Assembly (NCBI RefSeq): GCF_003696205.1
Contig: NZ_RFFI01000017.1
Span: 1-46,627 of the forward strand
DNA length: 46,627 nt
Direction: 5' to 3'
Source: Cellulomonas triticagri
GTDB lineage: Bacteria > Actinomycetota > Actinomycetes > Actinomycetales > Cellulomonadaceae
The first letter of the stretch is position 1, and each line of letters begins with the position of its first letter. Shown here piece after piece: positions 24,579-33,600 of this stretch. The translations under genes were made by a program, and so were the position numbers. The notes under the pieces are model-generated. The model did no database searches, was not told the origin of the DNA, and saw only the letters and a program-made list of their open reading frames with translations.

Positions 24579-25388
24579 TCACGACGGAGCGCCCGGTCTG
24601 GCCGCGAGCAACGGCGGCACCCTCGAAGCCGACGCCAGCCACTCCGCCAGGTCGCGGTCGAGCATCGCCGCCAGCAGCAAGCACGACCGGTGGGCATCCT
24701 GGGGAGACATCCGCCGCCCTCGCCCGGGAAGCGGCACGCCACCCACGAGCGGTTCGTGGTGCGCCACCCGGTTCCGGAGCGCGTTGACCTCCCGGCACAC
24801 GCCGTGCACCCAGGCGCGTGTGAAGGCGATCTCGTCCTCGGCGCCGGCGAGATCGCGGCCCGAGGCGCGCTCGCGTTCCGCGCGCGCCTGGAGCCGCCCG
24901 CCGGGGAACGCCTGCCGGAACGCCCCGTGCCACAGCGCCTCGTAGTCGACGCGCGTCCGCCGCGGTGGGACGCCGGTGTGCCCGCCCGTGTCGAGCAGGT
25001 TCGTCCAGAAGCCGAAGGTGCACTGGGCGACCAGGCGGTCGGGGACGTCGTCTCCCGACGGCGACCGGCGGACCGCCGGCGGGAGCTGGGACCAGGCGGC
25101 GGCGAGCTGCGCGCTGCTGCGGTCGTCGAGGCGCACGTCGGGGTCCGCCCACCACCGGTTGCCCCAGGCCGCGGAAGCGGCGTCGTGCATGCCCGTCCGG
25201 AGCGCGATCTCCAGGACCGCCACGTCCGCGAAGAAGGCGGCGGACAGGTCCCGGTTCCAGACGTACAGGTCCCACGCCAACGCGCTGTCGTGCTCGGCCC
25301 AGCGCTCGAAGGACGCGAACCTGGGCGCCGGCACGCCGCGCCGCAGCCCGTCGTGCCGGCGCGAAGGTGCTTGCTGGTCGACCGCCAT
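24579..25388 (-). CDS. Abi family (Abi_2, AbiD/AbiF-like) HEPN protein
   Basis: 269 aa from ATG at 25388. Family features in order: FERWAEHDSALAWDLYVWNR, FFADVAVLEIALRTGMHDA, CTFGFWTNLLD and, near the C terminus, VNALRNRVAHHEPL, which holds the HEPN RNase-type R-x4-H (R205 to H210). Abi_2 proteins were first described as lactococcal phage abortive-infection genes; many are predicted RNases. No partner gene is adjacent on its strand, so it may act alone or only be a relative of the defence proteins. Confidence 0.85.
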   Translation of the reverse strand: MAVDQQAPSRRHDGLRRGVPAPRFASFERWAEHDSALAWDLYVWNRDLSAAFFADVAVLEIALRTGMHDAASAAWGNRWWADPDVRLDDRSSAQLAAAWSQLPPAVRRSPSGDDVPDRLVAQCTFGFWTNLLDTGGHTGVPPRRTRVDYEALWHGAFRQAFPGGRLQARAERERASGRDLAGAEDEIAFTRAWVHGVCREVNALRNRVAHHEPLVGGVPLPGRGRRMSPQDAHRSCLLLAAMLDRDLAEWLASASRVPPLLAARPGAPS

Positions 25389-25411
25389 CTCGCTACCGTA
25401 GGAAGCGAAGT

Positions 25412-25464
25412 CCCCCAGGTCCCCGCTCTCCGGTCCAGCCGGTCGGCGCTGGGGGTTTTTCTTT
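25412..25464 (+). terminator. Hairpin plus T-tract in a divergent intergenic region
   Basis: Arms CCCCCAG (25412-25418) and CTGGGGG (25449-25455) are followed by TTTTTCTTT. A shorter inner stem CCAGC/GCTGG may form instead. On the plus strand this has the form of a rho-independent terminator, yet no plus-strand gene precedes it; on the minus strand it falls in the leader of the Abi gene. It may end an unannotated plus-strand transcript antisense to the Abi gene. Confidence 0.45.
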
Positions 25465-25646
25465 GCCCGGAGCGGTGCGGTGTGCGTCGATCTGCCTCAG
25501 GATGTCCGTCCGGGCCCGCCGGACCGGCGCCGCAGGCCAGCGCAGATGAGTGGCGGCGCCCACCACCCACCCACGCTGACCTGCGTCCCGGCAGCGCGAG
25601 CGGTAGCGTGGACGCAGATCAACCGCAGCGCGACGCAGGAGGTCCC

Positions 25647-25931
25647 GTGGCCGACGAAGAGACGCAGTCCACCCTCGCCAAGGTGGCGGGCCTGGTCGTG
25701 GCCGGCGGGGTCGCCTGGCTGGCGACGAAGGCGGTCGACACGGCGTGGAAGGCCGCCTCCGGGCACAAGCCGCCGAAGCCCGAGGACGACGCCGACGACA
25801 TCAAGATCGGTGAGGTCGTCGCGGCCGCGGCGATCACCACCGCCGTCGTGACGTTCGCCCGGATCTTCGCGACCCGGGGGACGAAGAAGTTCATGCAGCG
25901 GGTCGACCGCAACCGCCGCCTGCCGTCCTGA
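25647..25931 (+). CDS. DUF4235 family membrane protein
   Basis: 94 aa from GTG at 25647, with GCAGGAGGTCCC upstream. Two membrane helices (about 10-25 and 52-72): KVAGLVVAGGVAWLATKAV and GEVVAAAAITTAVVTFARIF, followed by ATRGTKKFMQRV, match DUF4235, a small actinobacterial family of unknown role. The gene is monocistronic and convergent with the MFS gene, with 12 nt between stops. Confidence 0.9.
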   Translation: MADEETQSTLAKVAGLVVAGGVAWLATKAVDTAWKAASGHKPPKPEDDADDIKIGEVVAAAAITTAVVTFARIFATRGTKKFMQRVDRNRRLPS

Positions 25932-25943
25932 CGGCGCGCGGGC

Positions 25944-27134
25944 TCAGCCCCGCACCGCGGGCCGGGTGCCCGGCGGGGTGAACGCGCGCGCCGCCGCGAC
26001 CGCCGGGGCGGCGAGCAGGGCGGGCAGCAGGAACCCGGCACCGAGCCCGGGTCCGTCCGCGAGCAGGCCGACCGCGACCGCCCCGAGCACCGCGCCCGCG
26101 TAGTTGAACAGGTTGACCCGCGCCACGACCTCGTCGGTGCGCTCCGGGTCGAGCTCGCCCGCGGCGGAGAACGCCAGCGGGACGAGCGCCCCGACGCCGA
26201 CCCCGGCGAGCGCGAAGCCGGTCACGGCCGCCCAGGGTCCAGGGACCAGCGCGACGAGCACCAGACCGAGCACGGCGGTGGCGGCGGTGCCCGCGACGAG
26301 CGGCGCCCGACCGGTCCGCCCGACCAGGCGGTCCCCCGCCAGCCGGGTGACCAGCACCGCCGCCTGGTACGCGGCGTAGCCGAGCGGGGCGACGGCGGCG
26401 GGGGCGAGCAGCACGTCGTGCAGGTACACGGTGCTCCAGGTGCTGACAGCGGAGTCCACGACGAACGCGGCGAGGACGACACCGCCGATGACGACGATGC
26501 CCCGCACCGGCAGCGGAGCGCGCGCGGCGAGAGCGGCAGTCGGGGCGGGTGCCGGGGTGGGCGCGGCGAGCGCGACGTCCACCGGGACCAGGCGCGGGCG
26601 CCCGAGCAGCAGCGCCCCGGCGAGCACCGCCGCCGCGACCACGAGCGCGGCTGTCGCGCCAGGCACCGCCGCCGCGCCGACCAACGCCGACATCGCGAGC
26701 GCCCCGGCGATGGCGGCCGCCGTGTAGCAGGCGAAGAACCCGGACATCACCGGGCGCCCGTAGCGGCGCTGCACCAGCACCCCCTGGATGCCCGCGGCGG
26801 CGTCCACCACCCCGAGGCCCAGCCCGTACAGCGCGAACCCGAGGACGAACGGCACCAGCGGGGTCGACGCGGCCACCAGCGGCAGCGCGACGGCCTGCAG
26901 CCCCAGTCCGACCAGCAGCGACGTCCGGCTGCCCCGGCGGGTGGCGATGCGCTCGGCGAGGACCGACCCGGCCGCCGCGGTGACGCAGACCAGCAGCACC
27001 ACCAGCGAGACGGCGGTGTCGTCGATCCCCTGCCGCTCCTTGAACGCGGGCAGCGCCGTGACGACCGTGGCGTACCCGAAGCCCTGCGCGGCGTACGCCG
27101 CCCCGACCGCGACCCGCGCCGCCCGCGCGTCCAC
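25944..27134 (-). CDS. MFS transporter
   Basis: 396 aa from GTG at 27134. About twelve membrane helices, the loop 2-3 motif (AERIATRRGSRTSLLVGLGL) and the helix-5-like VVDAAAGIQGVLVQRRYGRP pattern place it in the major facilitator superfamily, resembling the group of drug or sugar efflux MFS with a cytoplasmic Pro/Ala-rich centre (APTPAPAPTAALAARAP). It is the last gene of a three-gene operon with an SDR and a TetR regulator. The substrate is unknown. Confidence 0.88.
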   Translation of the reverse strand: MDARAARVAVGAAYAAQGFGYATVVTALPAFKERQGIDDTAVSLVVLLVCVTAAAGSVLAERIATRRGSRTSLLVGLGLQAVALPLVAASTPLVPFVLGFALYGLGLGVVDAAAGIQGVLVQRRYGRPVMSGFFACYTAAAIAGALAMSALVGAAAVPGATAALVVAAAVLAGALLLGRPRLVPVDVALAAPTPAPAPTAALAARAPLPVRGIVVIGGVVLAAFVVDSAVSTWSTVYLHDVLLAPAAVAPLGYAAYQAAVLVTRLAGDRLVGRTGRAPLVAGTAATAVLGLVLVALVPGPWAAVTGFALAGVGVGALVPLAFSAAGELDPERTDEVVARVNLFNYAGAVLGAVAVGLLADGPGLGAGFLLPALLAAPAVAAARAFTPPGTRPAVRG

Positions 27135-27137
27135 CGG

Positions 27138-27812
27138 TCAGCCGCGTCCGGGTCGGGCCTGCACGACCCCGGTCCGCGCGGTGCTGCCGCCGACCGGCTC
27201 GGCCAGCGCGGCGAGGGCCCCGGCGGCGAACCGGGCCGTGGTGCGCGCCGCGGCGGTGTCCCGGTCGGCCAGCCAGGTCGTCGTGATGCCGTCGGTCGCC
27301 ATGACCAGCGCCCGGGCGGCCTCGTCCAGCGGGACCGTCCACCGGCTGCGGGCCGCGAGCGCCGCCGCGGACAGGCTGGCCCGGGCCGACTCCAGGTAGA
27401 CGTCGTACTGGGCGACGAGCGCCGCGCGCTGCCCGGGGGTCCGCATCGCGTACAGGGCGAGCTCCAGCAGCGCCTGTTCGCGCGCGGGGTCGGCGACCAG
27501 CAGGTCGACGTACCGGTCCAGCCCGTCGCGCAGCACCTCGACCAGCGCGGGCGGGCCGTCGACCTCCGGACCGACCGCGACGGGCAGCAGCCCCGCCTCG
27601 GCGGTACGGCGCTCCTGCGCGGTGACCTCGGCGATCACGGCCTCCAGCAGGTGCTCCCGGGACGGGAACGCGTAGTGCAGGCTCGCCAGCGACATCCCCG
27701 CCTCGGCGACGACGGCCCGGGTCGTCGCCCCGGCGACGCCGTCGCGCGCGATCACCCGCACCGCGGCGTCCACGAGGGCCCGGCGCCGCTCCTCGACGGC
27801 CATGCGGGGCAC
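27138..27812 (-). CDS. TetR-family regulator of the SDR-MFS operon
   Basis: 224 aa from GTG at 27812 (an in-frame ATG at 27803 is also possible). HTH is VAGATTRAVVAEAGMSLASL with HYAFPSREHLLEAV. The C-terminal ligand domain is of the TetR_C type (ALLELALYAMRTPGQRAALV). It starts 1 nt after the SDR stop and ends 3 nt before the MFS start. The perfect 8-bp inverted repeat at 28650-28669 upstream of the operon is its probable operator. Confidence 0.9.
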   Translation of the reverse strand: MPRMAVEERRRALVDAAVRVIARDGVAGATTRAVVAEAGMSLASLHYAFPSREHLLEAVIAEVTAQERRTAEAGLLPVAVGPEVDGPPALVEVLRDGLDRYVDLLVADPAREQALLELALYAMRTPGQRAALVAQYDVYLESARASLSAAALAARSRWTVPLDEAARALVMATDGITTTWLADRDTAAARTTARFAAGALAALAEPVGGSTARTGVVQARPGRG

Positions 27813-27813
27813 G

Positions 27814-28599
27814 TCAGTCCCCCGCCAGGCGGGACGCCACGCGCAGGGTCAACCGGGTGGGGGCGAGCCGCGCGGCGCCGGCCGTGACCCGGTTGCGCAG
27901 CCCCGTGATCACGGACGGCGGCGGGGTGCGCCGGTCGAGGGTGCGGAACGCGACGTCCACGATCTGCGGCACGGTCATGACCTGCCCGATCCGGAACCGG
28001 TCGGTGCCCGCGGCGTCGAAGAACTCGGTCTCCGCGGGCCCCGGGGACAGCGCGAGCACCCGCAGCCGCGACCCCCGGTGCTCGGCCCACAACGCTTCGG
28101 TGAGCGACAGCACGTAGGCCTTCGTGGCGGCGTAGACCGCGAACCACGGCCCCGGCTGGTACCCGGCCGTGCTGGCGACGTTCACCAGGATCCCGCGCCG
28201 CGACGCCACCAGGTCGGGCAGCAGCAGGCGGCTGAGCAGCGTGAGCGCGGTGACGTTCACCTGGATCTCCGCCGCGACCCGGGCGGGGTCCTCGTCGACG
28301 AACGGGCCGTAGGTGCCGAACCCGGCGCTGTTGACGAGCGCGTCGACCAGCAGCCCGTGCGCGGCGACCTCCCGGGCGACCTGCGCGGGACCGTCCGGGT
28401 CGGCGAGGTCCGCGACGACGACCGTGCTGGTCGCGGCGTGGCTCGTGGCGAGCTCGTCGGCGAGCGCGTCGAGGCGGTCGCGGCGGCGCGCGACGAGCAC
28501 CAGGTCGTAGCCGCGCGCGGCGAACCGGCGGGCGAACTCGGTGCCGATGCCGGAGGACGCTCCGGTGACCACGGCGACGGGGCGGGGGTGCGCGGCGAT
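27814..28599 (-). CDS. Short-chain dehydrogenase/reductase, apparent AUC start
   Basis: 261 aa. It has VAVVTGASSGIG, the NSAG segment, the S of NVASTAGY and YAATK at the catalytic positions, so it is a classical active SDR. No ATG, GTG or TTG lies in frame between the putative operator and the first strand. GAGGAGA sits 7 nt before an ATC codon at 28599, which would yield fMAAHPRPVAVVTG. A GTG at 28653 is in frame but lies inside the operator. The first gene of the SDR-TetR-MFS operon; substrate unknown. Confidence 0.8.
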   Translation of the reverse strand: MAAHPRPVAVVTGASSGIGTEFARRFAARGYDLVLVARRRDRLDALADELATSHAATSTVVVADLADPDGPAQVAREVAAHGLLVDALVNSAGFGTYGPFVDEDPARVAAEIQVNVTALTLLSRLLLPDLVASRRGILVNVASTAGYQPGPWFAVYAATKAYVLSLTEALWAEHRGSRLRVLALSPGPAETEFFDAAGTDRFRIGQVMTVPQIVDVAFRTLDRRTPPPSVITGLRNRVTAGAARLAPTRLTLRVASRLAGD

Positions 28600-28649
28600 G
28601 ACGGGTCTCCTCGGGGGCGGTGGGACCTGTGGGTCGGACGACCCAGTGA

Positions 28650-28669
28650 GCACTCTGACGGCAGAGTGC
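28650..28669. promoter_or_regulatory. TetR-type operator
   Basis: Perfect inverted repeat GCACTCTG-ACGG-CAGAGTGC, 51 bp upstream of the proposed SDR start. The size and form fit a TetR dimer site, and the TetR gene is the second cistron of the operon. It is also 171 bp upstream of the divergent exporter gene. Confidence 0.75.
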
Positions 28670-28721
28670 CACCCCCGCGCCCGGAGCGCCACGCCTCACC
28701 CCCACCCGCAACCCCCCGGAA

Positions 28722-28770
28722 ACACCCGCTGCGCCATCCGGGTCATACGCGACCCGGGGAGAGCGGGTGT
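28722..28770. promoter_or_regulatory. Nested inverted repeats ahead of drrA-like gene
   Basis: Outer arms ACACCCGCT (28722-28730) and AGCGGGTGT (28762-28770) enclose inner arms CCGGGTC (28738-28744) and GACCCGG (28751-28757). All arms are perfect. The right outer arm overlaps the first AGCGGG direct repeat. It may be an operator or an upstream hairpin. Confidence 0.5.
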
Positions 28771-28802
28771 CAGCGGGACGTCAGCGGGGTGTGAGCGGGG
28801 GC
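28762..28802 (+). promoter_or_regulatory. AGCGGG direct repeats with 11-bp phasing
   Basis: AGCGGG begins at 28762, 28772, 28783 and 28794 (steps of 10, 11 and 11 bp), and the last three belong to 11-bp units of form GTCAGCGGGAC. Helically phased direct repeats at 11 bp are the known target form of OmpR-fold proteins, including SARP/BTAD regulators and PhoP. They end about 40 nt before the drrA-like ATG. The BTAD regulator encoded downstream is a natural candidate binder; this is inferred. Confidence 0.6.
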
Positions 28803-28840
28803 GGGGAGAGTCGGTGGCACGCACCACGAGAGGGAGCAGC

Positions 28841-29827
28841 ATGACCACCACCACGAGCGGCACCGGCTGGGCCGTCGAGGCCCAGGGCCTCGTCAAGACG
28901 TTCGGCGACAACCGCGCGGTCGACGGCATCGACCTGCGGATCCGCACCGGCGCCGTGTACGGGTTCCTCGGTCCCAACGGGGCCGGGAAGACCACCACCA
29001 TCCGGATGCTCGCGACGCTGCTGCGCCCCGACGCCGGGACCGCGACCGTGTTCGGTCGCGACGTCGCCCGCGAGGCGCAGGCCGTCCGCCAGCTCATCGG
29101 CGTGACCGGGCAGTACGCGTCCGTGGACGAGAGCCTGTCCGCGACCGAGAACCTGGTGCTGTTCGGGCGCCTGCTCGGCCTGTCCCGCCGCGACGCCCGC
29201 CGCACCGCGGCCGCGCTGCTGGACGAGTTCGGGCTCGGCGAGGCCGCGGCCCGCCCGCTGAAGAACTTCTCCGGCGGCATGCGGCGCCGCCTCGACCTCG
29301 CCGCCTCCCTGATCGCCCGGCCGCCGCTGATCTTCCTGGACGAGCCGACCACCGGTCTCGACCCGCGCACCCGCCTGCAGATGTGGGACACCGTGCGGCG
29401 GCTGGTCGACGGCGGGTCCACCGTCCTGCTGACCACGCAGTACCTGGACGAGGCCGACCAGCTCGCCGAGCGCATCGCCGTCATCGACCGCGGGCGCCTC
29501 GTCGCCGAGGGCACGGGCGCGGAGCTCAAGGCGTCCGTCGGCACCTCGCGCATCCAGGTGGGGCTCGCGGAGGAGCGCGACGAGGACGAGGCGCGGCGCA
29601 TCGCCCGCGCGGTGCTCGGCGTGGACGTCGCCCGCACGCCGGACGGGCGGCTCTCCGCGCCCGTCGCGACGGCCGACGCCGCCGGCGACCTGCTGGTCGC
29701 GCTGCGCCAGGCGGGCATCCACCTCACCGAGGTCGGGGTGCAGCAGCCGACGCTCGACGAGGTGTTCCTCACCATCACCGGCCACGCCGCCGACGCCGCC
29801 CGCACCCCCGAGGAGGTCCTCGCATGA
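28841..29827 (+). CDS. Daunorubicin-resistance-type ABC ATPase (DrrA-like)
   Basis: 328 aa from ATG at 28841, with AGAGGGAGCAGC upstream. Walker A GPNGAGKTTT, Q-loop GVTGQYASVD, signature FSGGMRRRLDLA, Walker B LIFLDEPTTGLD and Q in the H-loop position (LLTTQYLDEAD). The C-terminal ~90 residues (TSRIQVGLAEERDEDEARR to QQPTLDEVFLTITGHAAD) are the DrrA regulatory domain, longer than in the paralogue at 7303. It acts with the permease that overlaps it by ATGA. Expected role is efflux of hydrophobic drugs or secondary metabolites. Confidence 0.95.
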   Translation: MTTTTSGTGWAVEAQGLVKTFGDNRAVDGIDLRIRTGAVYGFLGPNGAGKTTTIRMLATLLRPDAGTATVFGRDVAREAQAVRQLIGVTGQYASVDESLSATENLVLFGRLLGLSRRDARRTAAALLDEFGLGEAAARPLKNFSGGMRRRLDLAASLIARPPLIFLDEPTTGLDPRTRLQMWDTVRRLVDGGSTVLLTTQYLDEADQLAERIAVIDRGRLVAEGTGAELKASVGTSRIQVGLAEERDEDEARRIARAVLGVDVARTPDGRLSAPVATADAAGDLLVALRQAGIHLTEVGVQQPTLDEVFLTITGHAADAARTPEEVLA

Positions 29828-30678
29828 CCACCCTGACCACCGACCGTCCCGCACCCCGCGCCGGCGGCGCCCCCGTCGACGGCCCGGCGCTCGCCGCCGC
29901 CGTCAGCACGCACGTGCCGCTCGCCACCACCGTCCGGCAGTCGCTCACGATGGGCTGGCGGGGGCTGCTGAAGATCCGCCGCACCCCCGAGCAGCTGGTC
30001 GACGTGACCCTGCAGCCGATCATCTTCACGCTGATGTTCACGTACATCTTCGGCGGGGCCATCGCCGGGGACGTCGGCTCCTACCTGCCGTTCTTCATCC
30101 CGGGCATCCTGGTGCAGACCGTCATCACCACGTCCGTCGTCACCGGCGTGCAGCTGCGCGAGGACATGGACAAGGGCGTGTTCGACCGGTTCCGGTCGCT
30201 GCCGATCGCGCGCATCGCCCCGCTCGCGGGTGCGCTGCTGGCCGACACCGTCCGCTACGCCATCGCCACCACGCTGACCCTCGTCATGGGCCTGATCATG
30301 GGCTGGCGCCCGGACGGCGGGTTCGTCGGGGTCGTGTCCGCGGGGCTGCTCGTCATCCTGTGCGCGTGGGCGCTGTCGTGGATCTTCGCGTTCTTCGGCG
30401 TCATCGCCCGGTCGGCGAGCTCGGTGCAGGGCATCTCGATGATCGTGCTGTTCCCGCTGACGTTCGCGTCCAACGCGTTCGTCCCGGCCGACACGATGCC
30501 GTCGTGGCTGAAGGGCTTCGTGGACGTGAACCCGGTGTCGCACCTGGTCACCGCGGCGCGCGAGCTCACGCTGTCGGGCTCGTGGACGGTGGACGCGCTG
30601 TGGGCGCTGCTGGGTGCGGCCGTGGTGGTCGCGGTGTTCGCGCCGCTCACCGTCCGGGCGTACATGCGCAAGGCCTGA
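29824..30678 (+). CDS. ABC-2 permease (DrrB-like)
   Basis: 284 aa. A ~35-residue cytoplasmic N terminus is followed by six helices with the signatures QPIIFTLMFTYIFGGAIAG, DKGVFDRFRSLPIAR and NAFVPADTMPSWLKGF. It is the membrane partner of the upstream DrrA-like ATPase. Its stop is 18 nt from the stop of the convergent BTAD regulator, too short for a separate terminator. Confidence 0.94.
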   Translation: MTTLTTDRPAPRAGGAPVDGPALAAAVSTHVPLATTVRQSLTMGWRGLLKIRRTPEQLVDVTLQPIIFTLMFTYIFGGAIAGDVGSYLPFFIPGILVQTVITTSVVTGVQLREDMDKGVFDRFRSLPIARIAPLAGALLADTVRYAIATTLTLVMGLIMGWRPDGGFVGVVSAGLLVILCAWALSWIFAFFGVIARSASSVQGISMIVLFPLTFASNAFVPADTMPSWLKGFVDVNPVSHLVTAARELTLSGSWTVDALWALLGAAVVVAVFAPLTVRAYMRKA

Positions 30679-30696
30679 CGTCCGGGTCCGGCCACC

Positions 30697-33600
30697 TCAG
30701 GTCGTGAGGCGTCGGACGAGGGTGATCGCCCGCGCGACGTCCGCCCCCCGGGGCAGGTCCGCGACCGCGGCCCGGGCCGCCGCGACCGCCCGCTCACCCG
30801 AGCGGGCGGTCGCGCGCTCCCAGTGCTGGGCGCGGGACACCGCGGGCAGGTCCTGCCGGGACCCCAGCCGCTCGCCCAGGGCCAGCAGCTCCAGGCCCGC
30901 CGGGTCGTCGGGGGCGGTCGCCGCCCACCACGCCCCGACGCCCACCACGAGGGTCCCGAGCACCGGCCGGTCCGTGAACGGCGTCCCGAACGGCGGGTCG
31001 CCCGCCGCGGCCTCGGCCAGCGCGCCCGCGAGGTCCGCGAGCAGCGGCTCGTCGGTGCGGTCCGCGAGCGCGTGCGCCGCGAGGCACGTCCCCGCGACGA
31101 TCAGCAGCCACGGGTCCTGCTCGGGCACCGGACCCAGCCGCGCCACCAGGTCGCGCTCGGCGGCGAGCGCCGCGTCCACCTCGCCGCGGCCGCGCCGGGC
31201 CTCCGCCGCGCCGATCCCTCCCAGCAGGGCACCGTCGCGGGCGTCCCGCGCGGACGCCTCGACCCGGCGGAACACCGCCTCGGCCTCGTCCCACCGGCCC
31301 GCGGTCAGCAGGGCCAGGCCGCGGGTCTGCTCGATGTTGTCCCCGAACGCGAGGTCCAGCGGCTCGCCTCCCGGCAGCCGCCGCACCTCGACCAGCGCCG
31401 CCTCGCCCTCCGCGACCCAGCCCAGCGCCTCGGTCGTCCGCAGCCCCTGGCTGCAGATCCCCGCGAGCGCGGCGGCCGCCATCATGCGCGTCCAGGGGTC
31501 CGCGTCGGCCACCGCCAGGCGGTGCGCGTCCGCGGCGAACCGGTACGCGTGGTCGAGGTCGCCGCCGTTCTCCGCGACCGACCAGCTCATGAACAGCGCG
31601 AGCCGGCGCGTCGGCACGTCCGTGCTCGCCCGGCCCCGCGCCAGCGCGCCGCCCGCGTCCGCGAGGTCGCCGAAGGACTCGACCAGGTCCGCGAGCAGCC
31701 GGGGCACCGGGTCCAGCGGCGGTGCCCCCGCGACGACCCGCCGCAGCAGCAGCCGACCCCGCACCCCCGCCCGCCGGTCGCCGAACAGCAGGTCGGTGCC
31801 CGCCATGAGCGCCACCGCCAGCACGACCGCCGCCGGGTCGCCCACCGGGTCGTGCGCCTCCGCGAGCGCCAGCACGCGCGGCGCGACCTCGCCGACCTCG
31901 TCGTGCGCGCCCTGCATCATCCACCGCAGCGCGACGACCCCGTACAGGGCGAGCACCGCCCCGGACGCGTCGGGCTCGTGGTCCAGGGCGGAGCGGAGCA
32001 CCGCCACGAGGTTGTCGTGCTCGGCGGCCGCCGCCGGGTCGAGCATGATGCGCTCCGGGCTGCCGGACCGGTGCACCAGGTCCGTCGCGACCTCGGCCGC
32101 CCAGTCGAGCACGGCCGCCCGGACGGCCGCTTCCTCGCCCGCCGCCCGTAGCTCGGAGCGTCCGAACTCCCGCACGGTCTCGAGCATCCGGTACCGGACC
32201 GCGCCGGTCCCCGCGTCCTCCTGGACCCGCAGCAGCGACTGCGCCACCAGCGCGTCGAGGTCGTCCAGCACCGCCGTCTCGTCCACGACGCCGTCCGGGG
32301 CGTCCAGGGCGCTGACCCGCAGCGCCGCCCCGAGGGGCACCCCGGCGGGCAGCACCGCGACCCGCCGGCACAGCCGCCGCTGCCGCTCCGTGAGCAGGTC
32401 CCACGACCAGTCGATGACCGCGCGCAAGGTCCGGTGCCGCTCGGGGACGCCCGCGGACCCGCCGACCAGCAGCGCGAACCGGTCCGTCAGCCTCCGCTCG
32501 AGCTCCACGACCGTCAGCGACCGCACCCGGGCCGCGGCGAGCTCGATGGCCAGCGGCAGCCCGTCCAGGCGCGTGCACAGCCGCGCGACGACGTCCTCGG
32601 GCAGCGCCGCGTCCGGCCGCACGGCCGTGGCCCGCTCCACGAACAGCCGCACCGCGGGCCCCGGGCCGCCGTCCGGGGCGTGCGTCGCCAGAGGGGCCAG
32701 CGGGTGCACGCGCTCCCCCGGCACGGCCAGCGGCGCCCGGCTCGTCACCAGCACCTGCACCCCCGGGGACGCCGCGACGACGTCCGCGACCCACGAGCCC
32801 ACGCCGTCGAGCACCTGCTCGCAGTTGTCCAGCACCAGCAGCGTCGGGCGGTCCCCGAGGCGGTCCAGCACGCGGTCCCGCAGGGGGCGCAGCCGCGGGT
32901 CGGGGACCCCGCGGCGCGGCGTCGGCTCCGGGACCCGCAGCGCCGCGGCGAGCGCGGGCAGCACGTCGGGGTCGTCCCGCACGGACGCGAGCTCCGCGAC
33001 GACCACCGCGGCGTACCGGTCGGCCGCGCGCCGGGCGACCTCCTGCACCAGCCGGGTCTTGCCGAGGCCGCCGGTGCCGAGGACCGTGACCACCCGCGCG
33101 GAGCCGAGCAGGGCGTCGACGGCCGCGAGGTCGGCGTCCCGGCCGATGAGGTCGTCGGGCGCGGCCCGCAGGCCGAGCACGTGCGTGGTGGACGCCTCGG
33201 GACCGGCGGGTGGCGCCGCGGCCGGTGCGGCGGCGGGCTCGCCCGACAGCAGGCGCAGGTGGAACGCCGCGACGTCGGGGGCGGGGTCGGTGCCGAGCGT
33301 GTCCCGCAGCCGCTCCCGGTACGCCGCGAACGCCGCGACCGCCTCCGTCGTGCGGCCTCCGGCGTGCAGCGCCCGCATCCGCAGCAGGTGCGCGCCGTCG
33401 TCCAGCGGGGCGACCGCCAGCAGGTCCTCCGCGGCGTCGACGGCGCGGCCGTCGTCCAGGTCGACCAGGGCGGCGGCCCGGACGCGCAGCAGGTCGCGGC
33501 GCAGCGCCTCCGAGCGTGACACCAGCGTCGCCACGAGCGCGTCCGCGGTCACCCCGTCACCGGGCTCGCCCGACCACAGCGTGAGCGCCGCCGCAGCACC

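Noticed and set aside
21327..24945. Two plus-strand frames of more than 700 codons over the thi genes
   Set aside because: High GC leaves antisense frames open; the minus strand holds clear ABC motifs and a riboswitch.
25412..25464. A tRNA or tRNA remnant at the stem plus T-tract
   Set aside because: No cloverleaf, anticodon arm or T-loop consensus could be drawn; only a stem and T-run are present.
28653..28692. SDR starts at GTG 28653 or ATG 28692
   Set aside because: Both lie in or upstream of the perfect operator, have no ribosome site and add a Pro-rich extension unlike SDR proteins. Kept as alternatives to the AUC start.
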